DNA of 64,000 bases from Dendrocalamus latiflorus (GCA_017311315.1 CM029632.1:16646031-16710030); one strand, 5' to 3'; positions 24,081-35,900 are shown, counted from the first letter of the stretch. The notes: a model not told the origin generated them from the letters alone. Program-made: numbers and translations.

Positions 24081-26711
24081 TTAAAATTGCATATTTTGTA
24101 TAAACAATATTTTGTGCCATGTCATGATCGCAATTAAATGAGTCTCAATAATAGTGCTTGTTATTTTAAAAGATTTCTTAAGCGTACTTATTTACCCTTT
24201 GATATGCAATCATGTACAAGTAATCAGAGTAGTGCAGTTGAAGCATGGAAGGTACTAAAAATTTTCTCCCTCATATTTGGGCAATTTGATCTGGTTTTAC
24301 CCTTTAATATCTTGTCTATATCCTTTGAAAAGTGGAGGATGGCTTTTTCTCATGTGAGGGAGAATGATGTGGATAAATCTTGTGCTAATGCTAATATGAT
24401 GTCGTGTGCTAATCTGATGTCCTTTGGCTATTATTGTTATGCTAATTGTGTTGTGCAAAACAAGGGGAATTTTAAGACGGATGATAAATACACATACCAT
24501 GCATATACGTTGTTCTCTTTGTTTAGTACATTTTCAAGTTATCAAAAGCCGATGATAGCTTTTCGTGAAGAAGAGGATGATGAGGACATCCTTGGCTATG
24601 TTATTTCGTGTAATTCATCAAGCACTTCAGAACAACATGAGCTTGCTAGAAGAGCTAGAACTTTGAAAAAGAAGCTTAACATTAAGGTGAACTTGTTCCT
24701 AGTTATTCGTAATAATATTATTAACGAGAATTTTATACTACCTAATATTAGGTCATTGCTTGATGTTAGGTTTGAAGGAGAATGTTCATGGAAAGATGAA
24801 GAATACAAAATTCCTGCCCATTGTCTTTTGGCATGCACTACACCATGTTGGTACCAGCGGGAGGTGAGGGAGGAAATGGTGTCACATGAGGAAGAAAGAA
24901 TACATATGGTGTTGTCCATTAGAAGAAAAGAGCTACCTTATGGATTACTATTCACTCAAGGAATACTATTCATGCATGAAGGAAAAATAGTTCATGTAGC
25001 TCAGATGGGAAGCTTAATCAGCACATGGAAAGAAGAAGGGCATAGCTGCATGCATACGGGAAAATAAAGAAAACACATGGAAGTAGCGCATGGGAAATCA
25101 ATGTGCGTGAAAGAATAAAAGGAAAGCATGTGGGAGCATGCATGCATATGGAAGTTAAGGAAATAATTTGTATGCGTGTACTGCACTTGGAAATTGCATG
25201 CATGCTACACAAGGAAAAGGAAGGCCACGCAGGCTCTCGGGAGAAATGCATGCAAGGGAAAAGGAAGGCACCAATTGGTGTGGACCGTGCGTGGAAGAAA
25301 GAAAGGGAATTATGGTTGTTTTGGACGGGAAGAAAGAAAAATGGAAAGAAGAGATTACTTTGGATTGCTAGCTAATCAAAGCGTGTGGACAGATAATTCC
25401 AAGTTGATTGTTTGAGCTAACTCCGAATTGGTTGTTTCTTTTCCACATGTTTTGAGTCCAAACTTGATTAGGGAATCCAGTCCAAGTTAGAGACGTGGCT
25501 ATTTTAGCTCAGCCACACTAAACAATTGTGTTGTGTGTTTTTTTTGTCTTTGAGTTTGTTTTTGAGTTGTTGCTTTTGTGGAACCGAACCATCAGGGAAT
25601 TGGTCCCAAGTAGTGTCAGCCACATGGCCTTTAAATATTTTTGTAAGAGAGTCCTTTTGGCAGAGACCATGTTATTTAGATTAAATCTTTTGCTCTTGAT
25701 TTTGTGCCTTGTGCTACAATGCCCCCAATAGAATAGGGAGTTTCAATCTAAATATTACCACCGTTCTTCTTGTGATTTCCTTGTGTTTTTGCAAGAACAC
25801 GTCTACTTTTGTGTGGCTGAGTAAACGAGGGTTTAAGTGTGTGGTTGGGTGAATTATTTTGTCGTAGGTTGCTCTATTGAGATAGTTGTTAGTGTCATCG
25901 GTTCGTCAGGTTATATGAACCCAAAGTTATCCTTGATCCTACATCATGAAGATCGGGCATCCCGTATCATACCCCCCTTTCTGCCTTTACTTACTATAGT
26001 TGCTTACTTTACTTATGTCTATTATTATGACTTGCAATGCATCTTTGATTTGATCCAGATTGATGGTAGTGCGATGCGGTTACTACGGCGGGGCTCGATG
26101 TCTATCCATAAGCCGAGGGACTGTGGATGAGCTGTCGGGTATGAGTGGTAGTCTGACACTATGGCATCTTGCCCCTCAGTGTACTCTCTTCTTTCTACTT
26201 CCTACTGCCCTATGTCCTAGCTTAATGTGTGGTGATGCTTCTGTGATTGGGTGGATGTGATGTGACCACGCCACCAACATGTACGACCATAGCGGCCAAT
26301 ATCAAGAATGAACTAAAGGTGAATTCGTTTCTTCAACTTCAACATATTTTAAATGAGAATATGATGCTACCTAATGATGAAAATATATATATTTGAAGCA
26401 CCACATCACTTTGGAACTAATTGAAGCAAGGATTCAAGTTGGACAGGTTTTGGAATCTAATTCGGCCTCCAGATCAATTCGGATTCAGCCTGACAAGCCA
26501 ACTTCAAACGGCCATAACTTTTGATCTAGAAGGCTTCTCGGGGCCCATGAGTACTCGTTGGAAAGCTCTTGAAGTCTACTTTCAAATGAATCTAGTCTCA
26601 CCTCCAAACTCCATTTGAGCAGATCAGAAACTGCGAAAGAAGACACATTACTTTTCCAGTCCGAGTTAAAGTGGGCCGATGGCCTTGTAACTTGGGCCAT
26701 TTGGGCCGGAA

Positions 26712-26745
26712 CTGTTCACGTGAACAGTACCACGCACGTGAACAG
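26712..26745. promoter_or_regulatory. palindromic G-box pair in the element B LTR
   Basis: CTGTTCACGTGAACAG (26712-26727) is a perfect 16-bp palindrome centred on the CACGTG G-box. A second CACGTGAACAG follows at 26735-26745. Both lie about 75-90 bp upstream of a TATTTAAA box (26803-26810). The same arrangement is in the 3' LTR (31289-31322; TATA-like box near 31380). G-boxes bind bZIP and bHLH factors, including ABA and light-response factors, so this is a likely U3 enhancer. Confidence 0.6.
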
Positions 26746-27157
26746 TAACTAGGAATAGTACCACATCCCTTTTCATTAGATAAGTGTGGCTTCCCCCTCC
26801 CCTATTTAAAGAGGCCACACCCCTTTAGTTTTCCTCGGGTTTTTCTTAAGAGTTTATTCTGCTTAGCAGTTTCGCCGCATGTTCGGTTGAGGAACCCCAA
26901 CTTGTGAACTTAAACATTATTCGCAATTTCAGATTGCATCTTAAACTCTCTTGCTTGTGTTCTCGATTCGCTTGCAGGAGATAGCCTTCTTGGCGAGGTC
27001 AACCGTGTTCGGCACGGTTGATAACCAACGGAGCAGTGGTGTAGTGATTGCGAGGGGTTCGATCTGTTTTGGGCGGAGCCTTTGGATCATCAACGTCGAG
27101 ATCTCCACAATCGACTTATCAGTACCTCTCGGAAGATCGGGCAATCGTCACATCAGT

Positions 27158-27169
27158 TGGTATCAGAGC
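27158..27169 (+). other. primer-binding site of element B
   Basis: TGGTATCAGAGC, two bases after the LTR end, is the standard plant site complementary to the initiator methionine tRNA 3' end. Confidence 0.85.
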
Positions 27170-28255
27170 AACGGTTGCCCGTGAGGTAATTCTTGTATCC
27201 CTAGTTAGTAGATTGGTTTTTTATTTCCTATAGTCCAGGAAAAAAAATTGCCCCACAAAAAGAGTTAATTTCCGCTGTCCAAACCCCGTTGTGCCTTTCA
27301 ATCTGTTAGTTTTGGTTTGCTAAATTGAATTTGTGTCCGTCATAGTATTGTCTAGTTGCTGGTCATATCTTTGTTCCATTGAAAATCCAAACAAAAAAAA
27401 TTCCCCACCCCAAACCCTAATTTCCAATTTCGGCTGATTTTTCCTTCCTCTGCAGCCGCCACCAAAAACATCATATCTTTTGATTCCGAGATTATTTTTG
27501 AGTGAGACCACCGCCATTAGATTTAAAAATTCTTTATCCATCTATCTGTAAAATTTCATGTCATTCCAGCCAGGCAGTTAAGAGATATGTGCGGTGAAAG
27601 TTGACCCAATTATCTGTTCTGAATCTGCAACAGTCAGCAGTTGTGATTTTTGTGCGAATTTCTGTGTTGGGATTCAGAAGTTGGCCCCAAAACAAAATAT
27701 GTAGAAAAATCCGTCAGAAAACAGTAAAAAAAAGAATCAGTGAAAAAGAGGCATCTGACAAAAAGTTACGGCCGAATTACCAACGTGCTGTCCAGTGGAC
27801 AGAAATCTGAAGTTTTCAGTTTTGGGTCAATCCTTGTGTTCTTCAATTCCAGATTGAATTGGATTGAATTATCTTGTATTTACCACTCCTACACTTTGCC
27901 ATACACTTATTCTTAGCCTTCTTCCATCCTTGGTTGATCAGCAACATAGGCTAAGTGCTAGATACGAACTATAATTCAATTCTATGCAATTTCTGAAATT
28001 AACTGATTGTTCTCCTTTGCTACATATTGTGCCTTCCAAGCTCCACATACTCTTGATCAGAACAGGTCCCCTCTTGCAATCGTACCCACGCTCGACACGG
28101 TGTCACGAACCAGCCACCGGTTGTACCACCTGCTGCATTGATAAGAACACTTGTAAGGGTGTGGTAAGACGCTTAAGAATGTGTGATTCCACCTTCCACC
28201 ACCTAGTAGTTGATAGGGATAATACCTTTGTGTTGTCTTCTGTTTTCTACTAACC

Positions 28256-31195
28256 ATGATAGGTGGGTCGTCTGATGATCAAGAGTGTGTTTTAAAGGGA
28301 GAGTTCATGATGCTCTTGGATGAACGACGCATCGATAGGAAGCTTCAAGCTTCGATAGACACATTGCAGCGCTCCATCAGTTCCATCAATGAGAGACAAA
28401 GCCGAGATGCTGGCGCTGCATTTGCTGCCCATGATGCACGCCCACAACACCGCTTACATCACAATCGTTATGGTATGGGAGGTAATAATTTTCAGCACTA
28501 CAATGCTCGTGCTAATGATGAACCATTTGCTAAAGTTAAATTTACCATACCATCCTTTGCGGGTGTTTATGATGCTGAAACTTATCTAGATTGGGAGATG
28601 ACAGTTGAACAAAAATTTAATGCCCATCTAGGTCCTGAAGTGCATAGAGTCAGACAAGCTACTAGTGAATTTAAAGATCGTGCTATCATTTGGTGGACTC
28701 ATGTAGTTAATTCTGGTTTAGCTCCTGATACATGGGATAGATTGAAAGTAGCTATGCGTGCTAGATTTGTTCCTCCTGCTTTTAACCATGAAATGCGTAA
28801 GAAATTGCAGCAATTAAACCAAGGTAATAAATCTGTCGAGGAATACTATCAAGAACTACAAATAGGCATGTTGCGTTGTAATGTTGTAGAAGATGAGGAG
28901 GATACGATGGATCGTTTTTATGGGGGCTTAAGGTGTGAAATTCAGGACATAATTGATTACAAAGAGTATAATGATATCAATAGATTGGTCGAGCTTGCTT
29001 GTTTGGCAGAGAAGGAATTGCAGGGTAGGCGACAAAGGACTAGGAGCAACTTTGGGAGTACGTCTGCATCGAGATCGACACCAGGGCAAGCCAAGACAGC
29101 CCCACCTCCTATTTTTCGAGCTGCTGCCCCCTCTGTGAGTAGGGCGCATTCAGCAGCGCCTCCGCCACCATCACGCGCATCCGAGACGAGCAAATCTACT
29201 AGTATGCAAGCACCAACAAAGAGCACTTCATCGGTTGCTTCCACGGGCCGTACGACGGCCATTGTGTGCCACCGTTGTAAAGGGATGGGCCACATCATGA
29301 GAGATTGCCCAAGTCAGCAGGCGTATATTACGACAGAAGATGGTGGTTATGTAAGTGCTTGTGATGTTGAGGATGAATATGCTCTTGCAGCTAACCTTGC
29401 AGGTAATGGTGATGATCATGAGAACAAACCTGTGTTTGTGCCATTTTCTATGACTAACAACTTGCAGGTAGTTGAGAACCATGCCAAAGAGGGGCATGAG
29501 CTGATTGAATCACTGACCCCATTGGTTGAGAATGAAGATAAGGAGATGGATGCACTTACATCATTTGAGGAGAGCCAAAAAGGTAAAGGCCATGGTGCTA
29601 TCATCGCTCACGGTACTGATTTGGTGCTACAACAAGACATAGAGCAACCTTGTGAGTATATACCTGCTGTAGTGCAATCTTTCGATGTTCCTTGTATTGA
29701 CTTAAATGAACCATGTGCGGATCTAAATTCTCATAATTTTGCACATGTCGAATTAATAACACATAAAGAAGTTTTGCCTAGAATTTCTCCTGCTAATTCA
29801 TTGTGTTACATCATGTTGGATTTACCTATGAAATTGTCACACGCTATGAAGAAAGTTTCTGAACTTGCATGTTCGAAATTCTTGTTTAGTGCCTACAACC
29901 CTGGATATAAGTTTAATTTGATTGGAGATTATGGTGTGGAAAATCAATTTCTTGTATATCGAATATGCATAACTTGCGATCACATGGATGAATTGAAACT
30001 TGCTGTTTGGGACAACAATTCTTGTATGCTGAATCATGTTCAATGTGAGAGGGAAGTAAAATTTAGTACTCATCCAATGTTTATGTGTTCATCTCTTTTT
30101 GCACCATCTAGTATGGACAATCCGAATAAAGATGATGAATTATGGCAGAACATACAAATCTCTTCACCCTTGTTAGATGAATTTGCTATGGTTCGATTGA
30201 GATATGATTATATGGATGAACTTTGCTTGATTCCAAAAGTTATGGTTTTGCCCATATGTGCCACCCCTACATGTTTACAACGTCAAAGATTTGAATTGCA
30301 TAAATGCTTCACTTACATTTGCAAAACAAGTTGCAATAATTACTGTGTGAGAAATTTTGAATTACTCATTAACATATATGATTACTCTTGGGTTAATAAT
30401 ACAATGAACTTTTACGATCACTGCTGTTTTATAACATTAATTGTGCAACAACGAAGAACTGTTAAAACAGATGACATATACATATACCATGCATACACCT
30501 TGGCTTCTTTGTTACCATATTTTCAGCTTATCAAAAGCCGAGGACAGCTTTGTTTGCAAGAAGGGGAGGATGATAAGAACATGTACCCTATGGATACAAC
30601 CATATTTGCTATACTTGTTGTTCCAATTACAAGAGCTCCTACGCATCACTTAAATTATGAGGTGAGCTCGTTTCAAAGAGATTTTACTTTATTTGATAAA
30701 GAACTTATGATATTACATAATGAGAGTTTGTTGCGTTTGTTATCATACACCAAGATTTATGATCAAGATCATGCAATACGTGACACTACACATGTGTTAA
30801 AACCGAGGACGGTTTTCCATCAAGAAGGAGAGGATGATGTGACCACGCCACCAACACGTACGACCATAGCGGCCAATATCAAGAATGAACTAAAGGTGAA
30901 TTCGTTTCTTCAACTTCAACATATTTTAAATGAGAATATGATGCTACCTAATGATGAATATATATATATTTGTAGCACCACATCACTTTGGAACCAATTG
31001 AAGCAAGGATTCAAGTTGGACAGGTTTTGGAATCCAATTCGGCCTCCAGATCAATTCGGATTCAGCCTGACAAGCCAACTTCAAACGGCCATAACTTTTG
31101 ATCTAGAAGGCTTCTCGGGGCCCATGAGTACTCGTTGGAAAGCTCTTGAAGTCTACTTTCAGATGAATCTAGTCTCACCTCCAAACTCCATTTGA
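28256..31195 (+). CDS. element B gag protein with unrecognised accessory region
   Basis: This is an uninterrupted 979-codon frame. Residues about 93-265 are a plant gypsy retrotrans-gag core (KFTIPSFAGVYDAETYLDWE, IIWWTHV, NKSVEEYYQEL), the shell-forming part. Residues 270-335 are a Ser/Pro/Ala-rich linker. C338-C351 is a CCHC knuckle (CHRCKGMGHIMRDC) for RNA binding. VSACDVEDEYALAANLAG follows, the usual bridge into protease in RIRE-type gypsy elements, but no protease DSG, RT or integrase follows. Residues about 385-855 are unlike any domain I know. A block at 497-577 is conserved in element A. The end carries two copies of a polyprotein tail (QEGEDD, with VPITRAPTHH between them). The last 120 residues are read through the 3' LTR start, and the stop lies in the LTR. 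The start is the first ATG after the leader. Confidence 0.8.
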   Translation: MIGGSSDDQECVLKGEFMMLLDERRIDRKLQASIDTLQRSISSINERQSRDAGAAFAAHDARPQHRLHHNRYGMGGNNFQHYNARANDEPFAKVKFTIPSFAGVYDAETYLDWEMTVEQKFNAHLGPEVHRVRQATSEFKDRAIIWWTHVVNSGLAPDTWDRLKVAMRARFVPPAFNHEMRKKLQQLNQGNKSVEEYYQELQIGMLRCNVVEDEEDTMDRFYGGLRCEIQDIIDYKEYNDINRLVELACLAEKELQGRRQRTRSNFGSTSASRSTPGQAKTAPPPIFRAAAPSVSRAHSAAPPPPSRASETSKSTSMQAPTKSTSSVASTGRTTAIVCHRCKGMGHIMRDCPSQQAYITTEDGGYVSACDVEDEYALAANLAGNGDDHENKPVFVPFSMTNNLQVVENHAKEGHELIESLTPLVENEDKEMDALTSFEESQKGKGHGAIIAHGTDLVLQQDIEQPCEYIPAVVQSFDVPCIDLNEPCADLNSHNFAHVELITHKEVLPRISPANSLCYIMLDLPMKLSHAMKKVSELACSKFLFSAYNPGYKFNLIGDYGVENQFLVYRICITCDHMDELKLAVWDNNSCMLNHVQCEREVKFSTHPMFMCSSLFAPSSMDNPNKDDELWQNIQISSPLLDEFAMVRLRYDYMDELCLIPKVMVLPICATPTCLQRQRFELHKCFTYICKTSCNNYCVRNFELLINIYDYSWVNNTMNFYDHCCFITLIVQQRRTVKTDDIYIYHAYTLASLLPYFQLIKSRGQLCLQEGEDDKNMYPMDTTIFAILVVPITRAPTHHLNYEVSSFQRDFTLFDKELMILHNESLLRLLSYTKIYDQDHAIRDTTHVLKPRTVFHQEGEDDVTTPPTRTTIAANIKNELKVNSFLQLQHILNENMMLPNDEYIYICSTTSLWNQLKQGFKLDRFWNPIRPPDQFGFSLTSQLQTAITFDLEGFSGPMSTRWKALEVYFQMNLVSPPNSI
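30561..30834 (+). other. fossil polypurine tract/LTR start upstream of the present one
   Basis: AAGGGGAGGA (30561-30570) followed by TGATAAGAACATG repeats the layout of element A's junction (AAGAAGAGGA, then TGATGAGGACATC). The present junction of B is 264 bp downstream (AAGGAGAGGA, then TGATGTGACC). Both junctions are read in the same frame as QEGEDD. Confidence 0.6.
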
Positions 31196-32939
31196 GCAGA
31201 TCAGAAACTGCGAAAGAAGACACATTACTTTTCCAGTCCGAGTCAAAGTGGGCCGAGGGCCTTGTAACTTGGGCCATTTGGGCCGGAACTGTTCACGTGA
31301 ACAGTACCACGCACGTGAACAGTAACTAGGAATAGTACCACATCCCTTTTCATTAGATAAGTGTGGCTTCCCCCTCCCCTATTTAAAGTGGCCACACCCC
31401 TTTAGTTTTCCTCGGGTTTTTCTTAAGAGTTTATTCTGCTTAGCAGTTTCGCCGCATGTTCGGTTGAGGAACCCCAACTTGTGAACTTAAACATTATTCG
31501 CAATTTCAGATTGCATCTTAAACTCTCTTGCTTGTGTTCTCGATTCGCTTGCAGGAGATAACCTTCTTGGCGAGGTCAACCGTGTTCGGCACGGTTGATA
31601 ACCAACGGAGCAGTGGTGTAGTGATTGCGAGGGGTTCGATCTGTTTTGGTCGGAGCCTTTGGATCATCAACGTCGAGATCTCCACAATCGACTTATCAGT
31701 ACCTCTCGGAAGATCGGGCCATCGTCACATCAGGATGGTTGTGTTACATGATGCTCACTGGTTATTCCTATGAGGTGCTTTGTGATGCTAGCTTAGAAAT
31801 GATTTAGTGAATGCATGTACTACTTGTGTGGTCCTAGGCGGTAAAACCATGGGGAAAGTGTGGGCATGGCCTACCTTGGTCGGTTGGTAGTCGGGTTGAT
31901 TTGGGAATGGTTGAGGAAGTGGGCGTAGTGTCGCTTTTCTCTTGTCGGCCATGCAGTTCTGGCTTGTGGTTGCATGCGCTCTCCTCGTACGGCTAGGTGC
32001 CTTGCTCCTTGCTAGCTCGGCCTGGATCCTCCCTTGTGCTTGCTGAAGGAATGTGGCTTGGTCTTGGTGTTGGATCTAGGGAAATGGGGGGAAGAAATGG
32101 GGGTGGCTCTCTCTCTCTAGGGTGGGCTAGCTGCTCGGTTGTGGATGGTTCTTTGGCTCTTAGTGTGCTTGCATCTTGGTTGAATGCTCTCTCTCTCTAT
32201 TGTGGCCGAATGGGGCATCCTTATCCCTTAGCTATGCTCTCTGTGTGCACACTGTTATTGTGCCATGGGGTTGAATCTGAGATATTTTGCTGGGAAGGTT
32301 TGGACAACTGGATTTTTGGATAACTTCATGTTTGTTTTATTGCTGAGTGATGACCATATAGTTGCGAGAGGTGCCGACTGGCCCCCGGACGGTCTAGCAT
32401 CTCAATAAACAGAATGGCTAGGTCAAAATTAAACTCTATGGTTCTAACGGCAGTTCTTTCTTTTATTTCTCTTCTTTTGTTCGGTCTTTTTTGACGTCTT
32501 TAAATTCATTCTATTCGCAATTGAAACTGTAGTGTAGTTGTGATCCGGAATTTAGTAATTGATGTATGATATGCTATGCATGTAACTTTACCTTTTTCCT
32601 TAGCTTTGACTAATTGCAAAATGTATGAGATGATCTATATGTAATTTGTATTCTCTATTGTTCAGAATATATTTGCATATGTATGAAATGAACCCATGTA
32701 ATTTTATTTCTCTGTTATACTCAATGTAATAATTAAAACGGATTGTACAATTTTGGTTTGCAATGTATAACGCTACTTGTAACTGTTCACTTTGATGTAT
32801 GCCATTCAATTGAAACTTCTATACAATGTTTTAGATTTGAGCGTGTTCAGTCAGGACTTTGATTAGACGATTCAATTACTGTTGTTAATTCTAATTTCAT
32901 CGATTAACTTAGTTAGGAAACACCGGGCGTTACAATATG

Positions 32940-35900
32940 GATGCTCTCGTGGGTTGTCTATTTGGGTCTTAGAGTAGTCATCTGCTGAACCACCAAAATG
33001 TAGCATTTTCAATAAAAAGAATCCCAAACAGTATGTGCAAGACAGAGAAAGAAAAGTACGACTTTTATCTACATCAAACAAGAGCTAGCTAGCTGTGTCG
33101 TTGTCACGGCTAAAACATGCTATGCTGTGTCAACAATAGCACCCAACCACCATCAACGCAACATCTTCCATAGCAATAACACTCTTTAAGTATCCCAACA
33201 GCTCAGACCCACAGTAGATTGTGTTCGTGTACGCTGATAACCACCAACCAAAACAAGACCAAATAAATACATGATTTTTTTCATTAAAAGAAACCACCGA
33301 TTCCTGCAGAAACCATAATGGCCCGTTTGGAACACATAAATATTTTCTAGTTCCTGTAAAGGACGAACCGTACCCTATGAAATTTCTAAATTCTAAACAG
33401 AGTCCACAACGCGTCACCTGGTTGATAATACTTGGAAAAAAATAACGGAGTCCATAACGCGTCACTTGGTTGATAATACCTGGAAAAAATAACGGCATCA
33501 AAATTGAACAAGTGAACATAAAAATCAGCTAAAATTCTTGGAGGGTTGGAAAGACAGTACGAGATCAGTGGACACATGGCATTGCAAGTCGGATCTGGAC
33601 AGGGTGAATTGCAAGTCGGATCCGGATAGGATGAACGAGGACAGTGGCCATTAGATGGGATGGTGATAGGGATGTAAAAGAAATCTCGAAACTTGTGAGC
33701 TGTTCGAGCTTGATTCACTTTAAATTTAGTTCAAGTTCAGTTCGAACTCTAAACGAGCTGAGTGTGAGTTTTATTCTGAGCTCACGAGTTTCAACGAACT
33801 GAGCTTAAATAGCTCGTTAGAGTTTTATTCGAGTTTGAATATTGATGTATATTAGCTCTTACTAAATTTACTCGAGTCGAGTTTAAACTTTTCTATTGTT
33901 AAAAAATCAACGCATGTTGAATGTTTCTACTGTTGCATGTTAATTTTTTTTAATTGTTATCAAGTTTTAGCTGAGCTGAGCTCGAGCTAGATAAAAGCTC
34001 GGACTTCAACTCAGGCTCGCTTGAACTTGGCTCAAATTTCTACCAAGTTTGACCTTGAGATCAGTTTTGTTCGAGCTCGTCTTATTTATAACCCTAGAAA
34101 AAGAGGAGGCAGAGGCTTTTGCATTTTGGGCTCAGGTTGTTGTGCGATGACGAGCTAGAAATAACTCCCTCGGAGATAAATGTGCATTTGACCCTAGTAA
34201 ATGGGGGGCATTTATGCCATCCATTAGTGCTTCAGTGTTGTTTAAGTCATCCACCAGATTCCCTGCAGGTTTCATTGATGAAATGAACGAAATGAGAAGA
34301 GAGAAACTAGTCTTTTTCGCTGTTCCTGAATGACTTAACGCAAATGCACGGCCTCACAAATCATTGTGGAGCCAATGTGAGTAGATAGTTAGAGCAACGT
34401 TTGAATTCATCGCTAGATTTCAATTCGATCTAGCTTGTACGGCCATACGTGTTTGTGCAAATCAGTGAAGTAATCCCTAGATGACTTTGCATTATGGCCA
34501 CTTGACTGAATGTTAGCCTTCTCTGACTAATGCAGACATGCGGTAGAGCGTAAGGAAATTAGATTCATCTGAGAGCATATACAAGGTCTAATATATATTT
34601 GTAATAAATAATTGATATTTTATTTAAATTTTACAGAAGTTTTCAAAATATCAGATCTCAAAACTGCTGTCAGTGTTTTCAGTCGGACCGGTCTGACCGC
34701 TGGGAGGAAGCGATCAGACCGGCCTGTCAACACCAGTTTGACTAGCCATCCGGTGTGACCGAATGTTAGGTGACAGTCTGACCGCTGAGACAGTATGACC
34801 GATTTCTAGTTGGCAACTATTTTATTCCAGAGAGCGTGTTTTAGAGTTAGGCTTGCGCAGTCCGACTGAACGTTGTGAGTGGTCCGACCAGATGTGAGTG
34901 GCCGATATGACCAGCATTGAAAATACGGTCACACTGGTTCAATGTCGGCCACACCAGTTGGCCGGTTATACCAGTCAGTGGTTGGCGATCTAACTGGAGC
35001 AATTTGTTTAGCCCGAGGAGAGTGGTCAGACCGGTGGCTATAGCCAAAGAATATGTTGAATTGAGCTAAGTTAGTTTGAGGTCAAATCATAGCTTAAGAG
35101 CTATGAGGGTTTGTGCAACATTGCATGATGTATGTTTTTATTAATATAAGTCAAGTGCATGTAATTTGTGCTCAAAATAGTTGCTTGGTCTTAGAATGTG
35201 CATGTGACTTGGAGAACATTAGCGGTCGACGTCAATAGACTAGGGCTAGGTGGGGGAGCTGAGATCTAAAGTGGTCGTGTAAGTCCAGATGAGACTAAAT
35301 GGCTCAAGCGGAAAGCACAAAGAAGACAATGATCGTAAAGAGGTAAGTTGGTGCATGTGGTGCACCAAGTGACGAGGTTAATGTACGTAAAGATGATTCA
35401 GGGGAGTCCGAATACGTGAAGACGTGACGGCTAGTCATTGGGCACTATGGCTGCGTGTCAAATTATATAAAGATTCTTTGAGGTGAAAGTGAAGACGAGG
35501 TCAAGGGAAGGTGCTTGAAAGTTTCGTCGAGGGTATTTTGGTAGTTAGCTAAATATTGGGTTGGTGCATTGATCAAATCATAACGCAGAAAGCAGCAAAG
35601 AAGAAATAGTTCAGGTCAAGAAGAGCTAGAATCGATAAGTGGATTAATCACTAAAGACTTAGCGGGTTGAGTCTTATAAACACTTTGAGAAGCGTGCGTG
35701 AGTGTGTGAAACCGTGTTAGTAGGGTTGTGAGTTTTTCAGGTAGGCTTAATGTGTTGGATCCATTAGGGTTGTTGTTAGCTATTAAGAAAGGAGGAGAGG
35801 AGGTGGTAGATCCAATTATTCTAAGCTTTAGGTTATTGTTATAACACCTACAACACATTGTCTCCTCCCATGGTTGTAAGAGAACTTGAGAAAGAAAAGA

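Larger units (their letters stand above)
19969..25969 (+). mobile_element. element A: old nonautonomous gypsy-type LTR retrotransposon
   Basis: Direct LTRs lie at 19969-21390 (1,422 bp) and 24578-25969 (1,392 bp). Both start TGATGAGGACATCCT; they end GTATTA and GTATCA. Flanks are tactc (19964-19968) and taccc (25970-25974), a TSD with one mismatch. A primer-binding site TGGTATCAAAGC starts at 21394, three bases after the 5' LTR. A polypurine tract AAGAAGAGGA (24568-24577) abuts the 3' LTR. The interior holds broken gag and accessory frames and no RT, RNase H or integrase. The LTRs differ by many substitutions and indels, so the insertion is old. It sits inside the larger solo LTR. Confidence 0.88.
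26258..31732 (+). mobile_element. element B: young nonautonomous LTR retrotransposon (gag-only type)
   Basis: LTRs are at 26258-27155 and 30835-31732, both exactly 898 bp, starting TGATGTGACCACGCC and ending GTCACATCA. The TSD ggatg is perfect (26253-26257, 31733-31737). The primer-binding site TGGTATCAGAGC starts at 27158, two bases after the LTR. The polypurine tract AAGGAGAGGA (30825-30834) abuts the 3' LTR. By eye the LTRs differ at about a dozen positions with no indels. A leader of about 1.1 kb precedes one long ORF with gag but no protease, RT or integrase, so it must borrow enzymes. It resembles the TR-GAG class of terminal-repeat gag-only elements. Confidence 0.95.
17406..32934 (-). 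mobile_element. solo LTR (about 4.0 kb) split by elements A and B
   Basis: Starts TGTAGATGCTATGG and ends CCGGGCGTTACA, so it has TG...CA ends. The pentamer atatg stands on both sides (17401-17405 and 32935-32939). After removing A and B with their TSDs, three pieces remain (17406-19968, 25975-26257, 31738-32934), about 4,043 bp. There are no internal coding regions or primer-binding site of its own, hence a solo LTR. Read on the minus strand it starts TGTAACGCCCGG, a common grass gypsy LTR start. The GGTGAGTACAGAGTATTC block near 17802 is like the GCGTGAGCACTCCG block of the LTR family at 62692-64000. The minus orientation is inferred from these resemblances. Confidence 0.65.
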
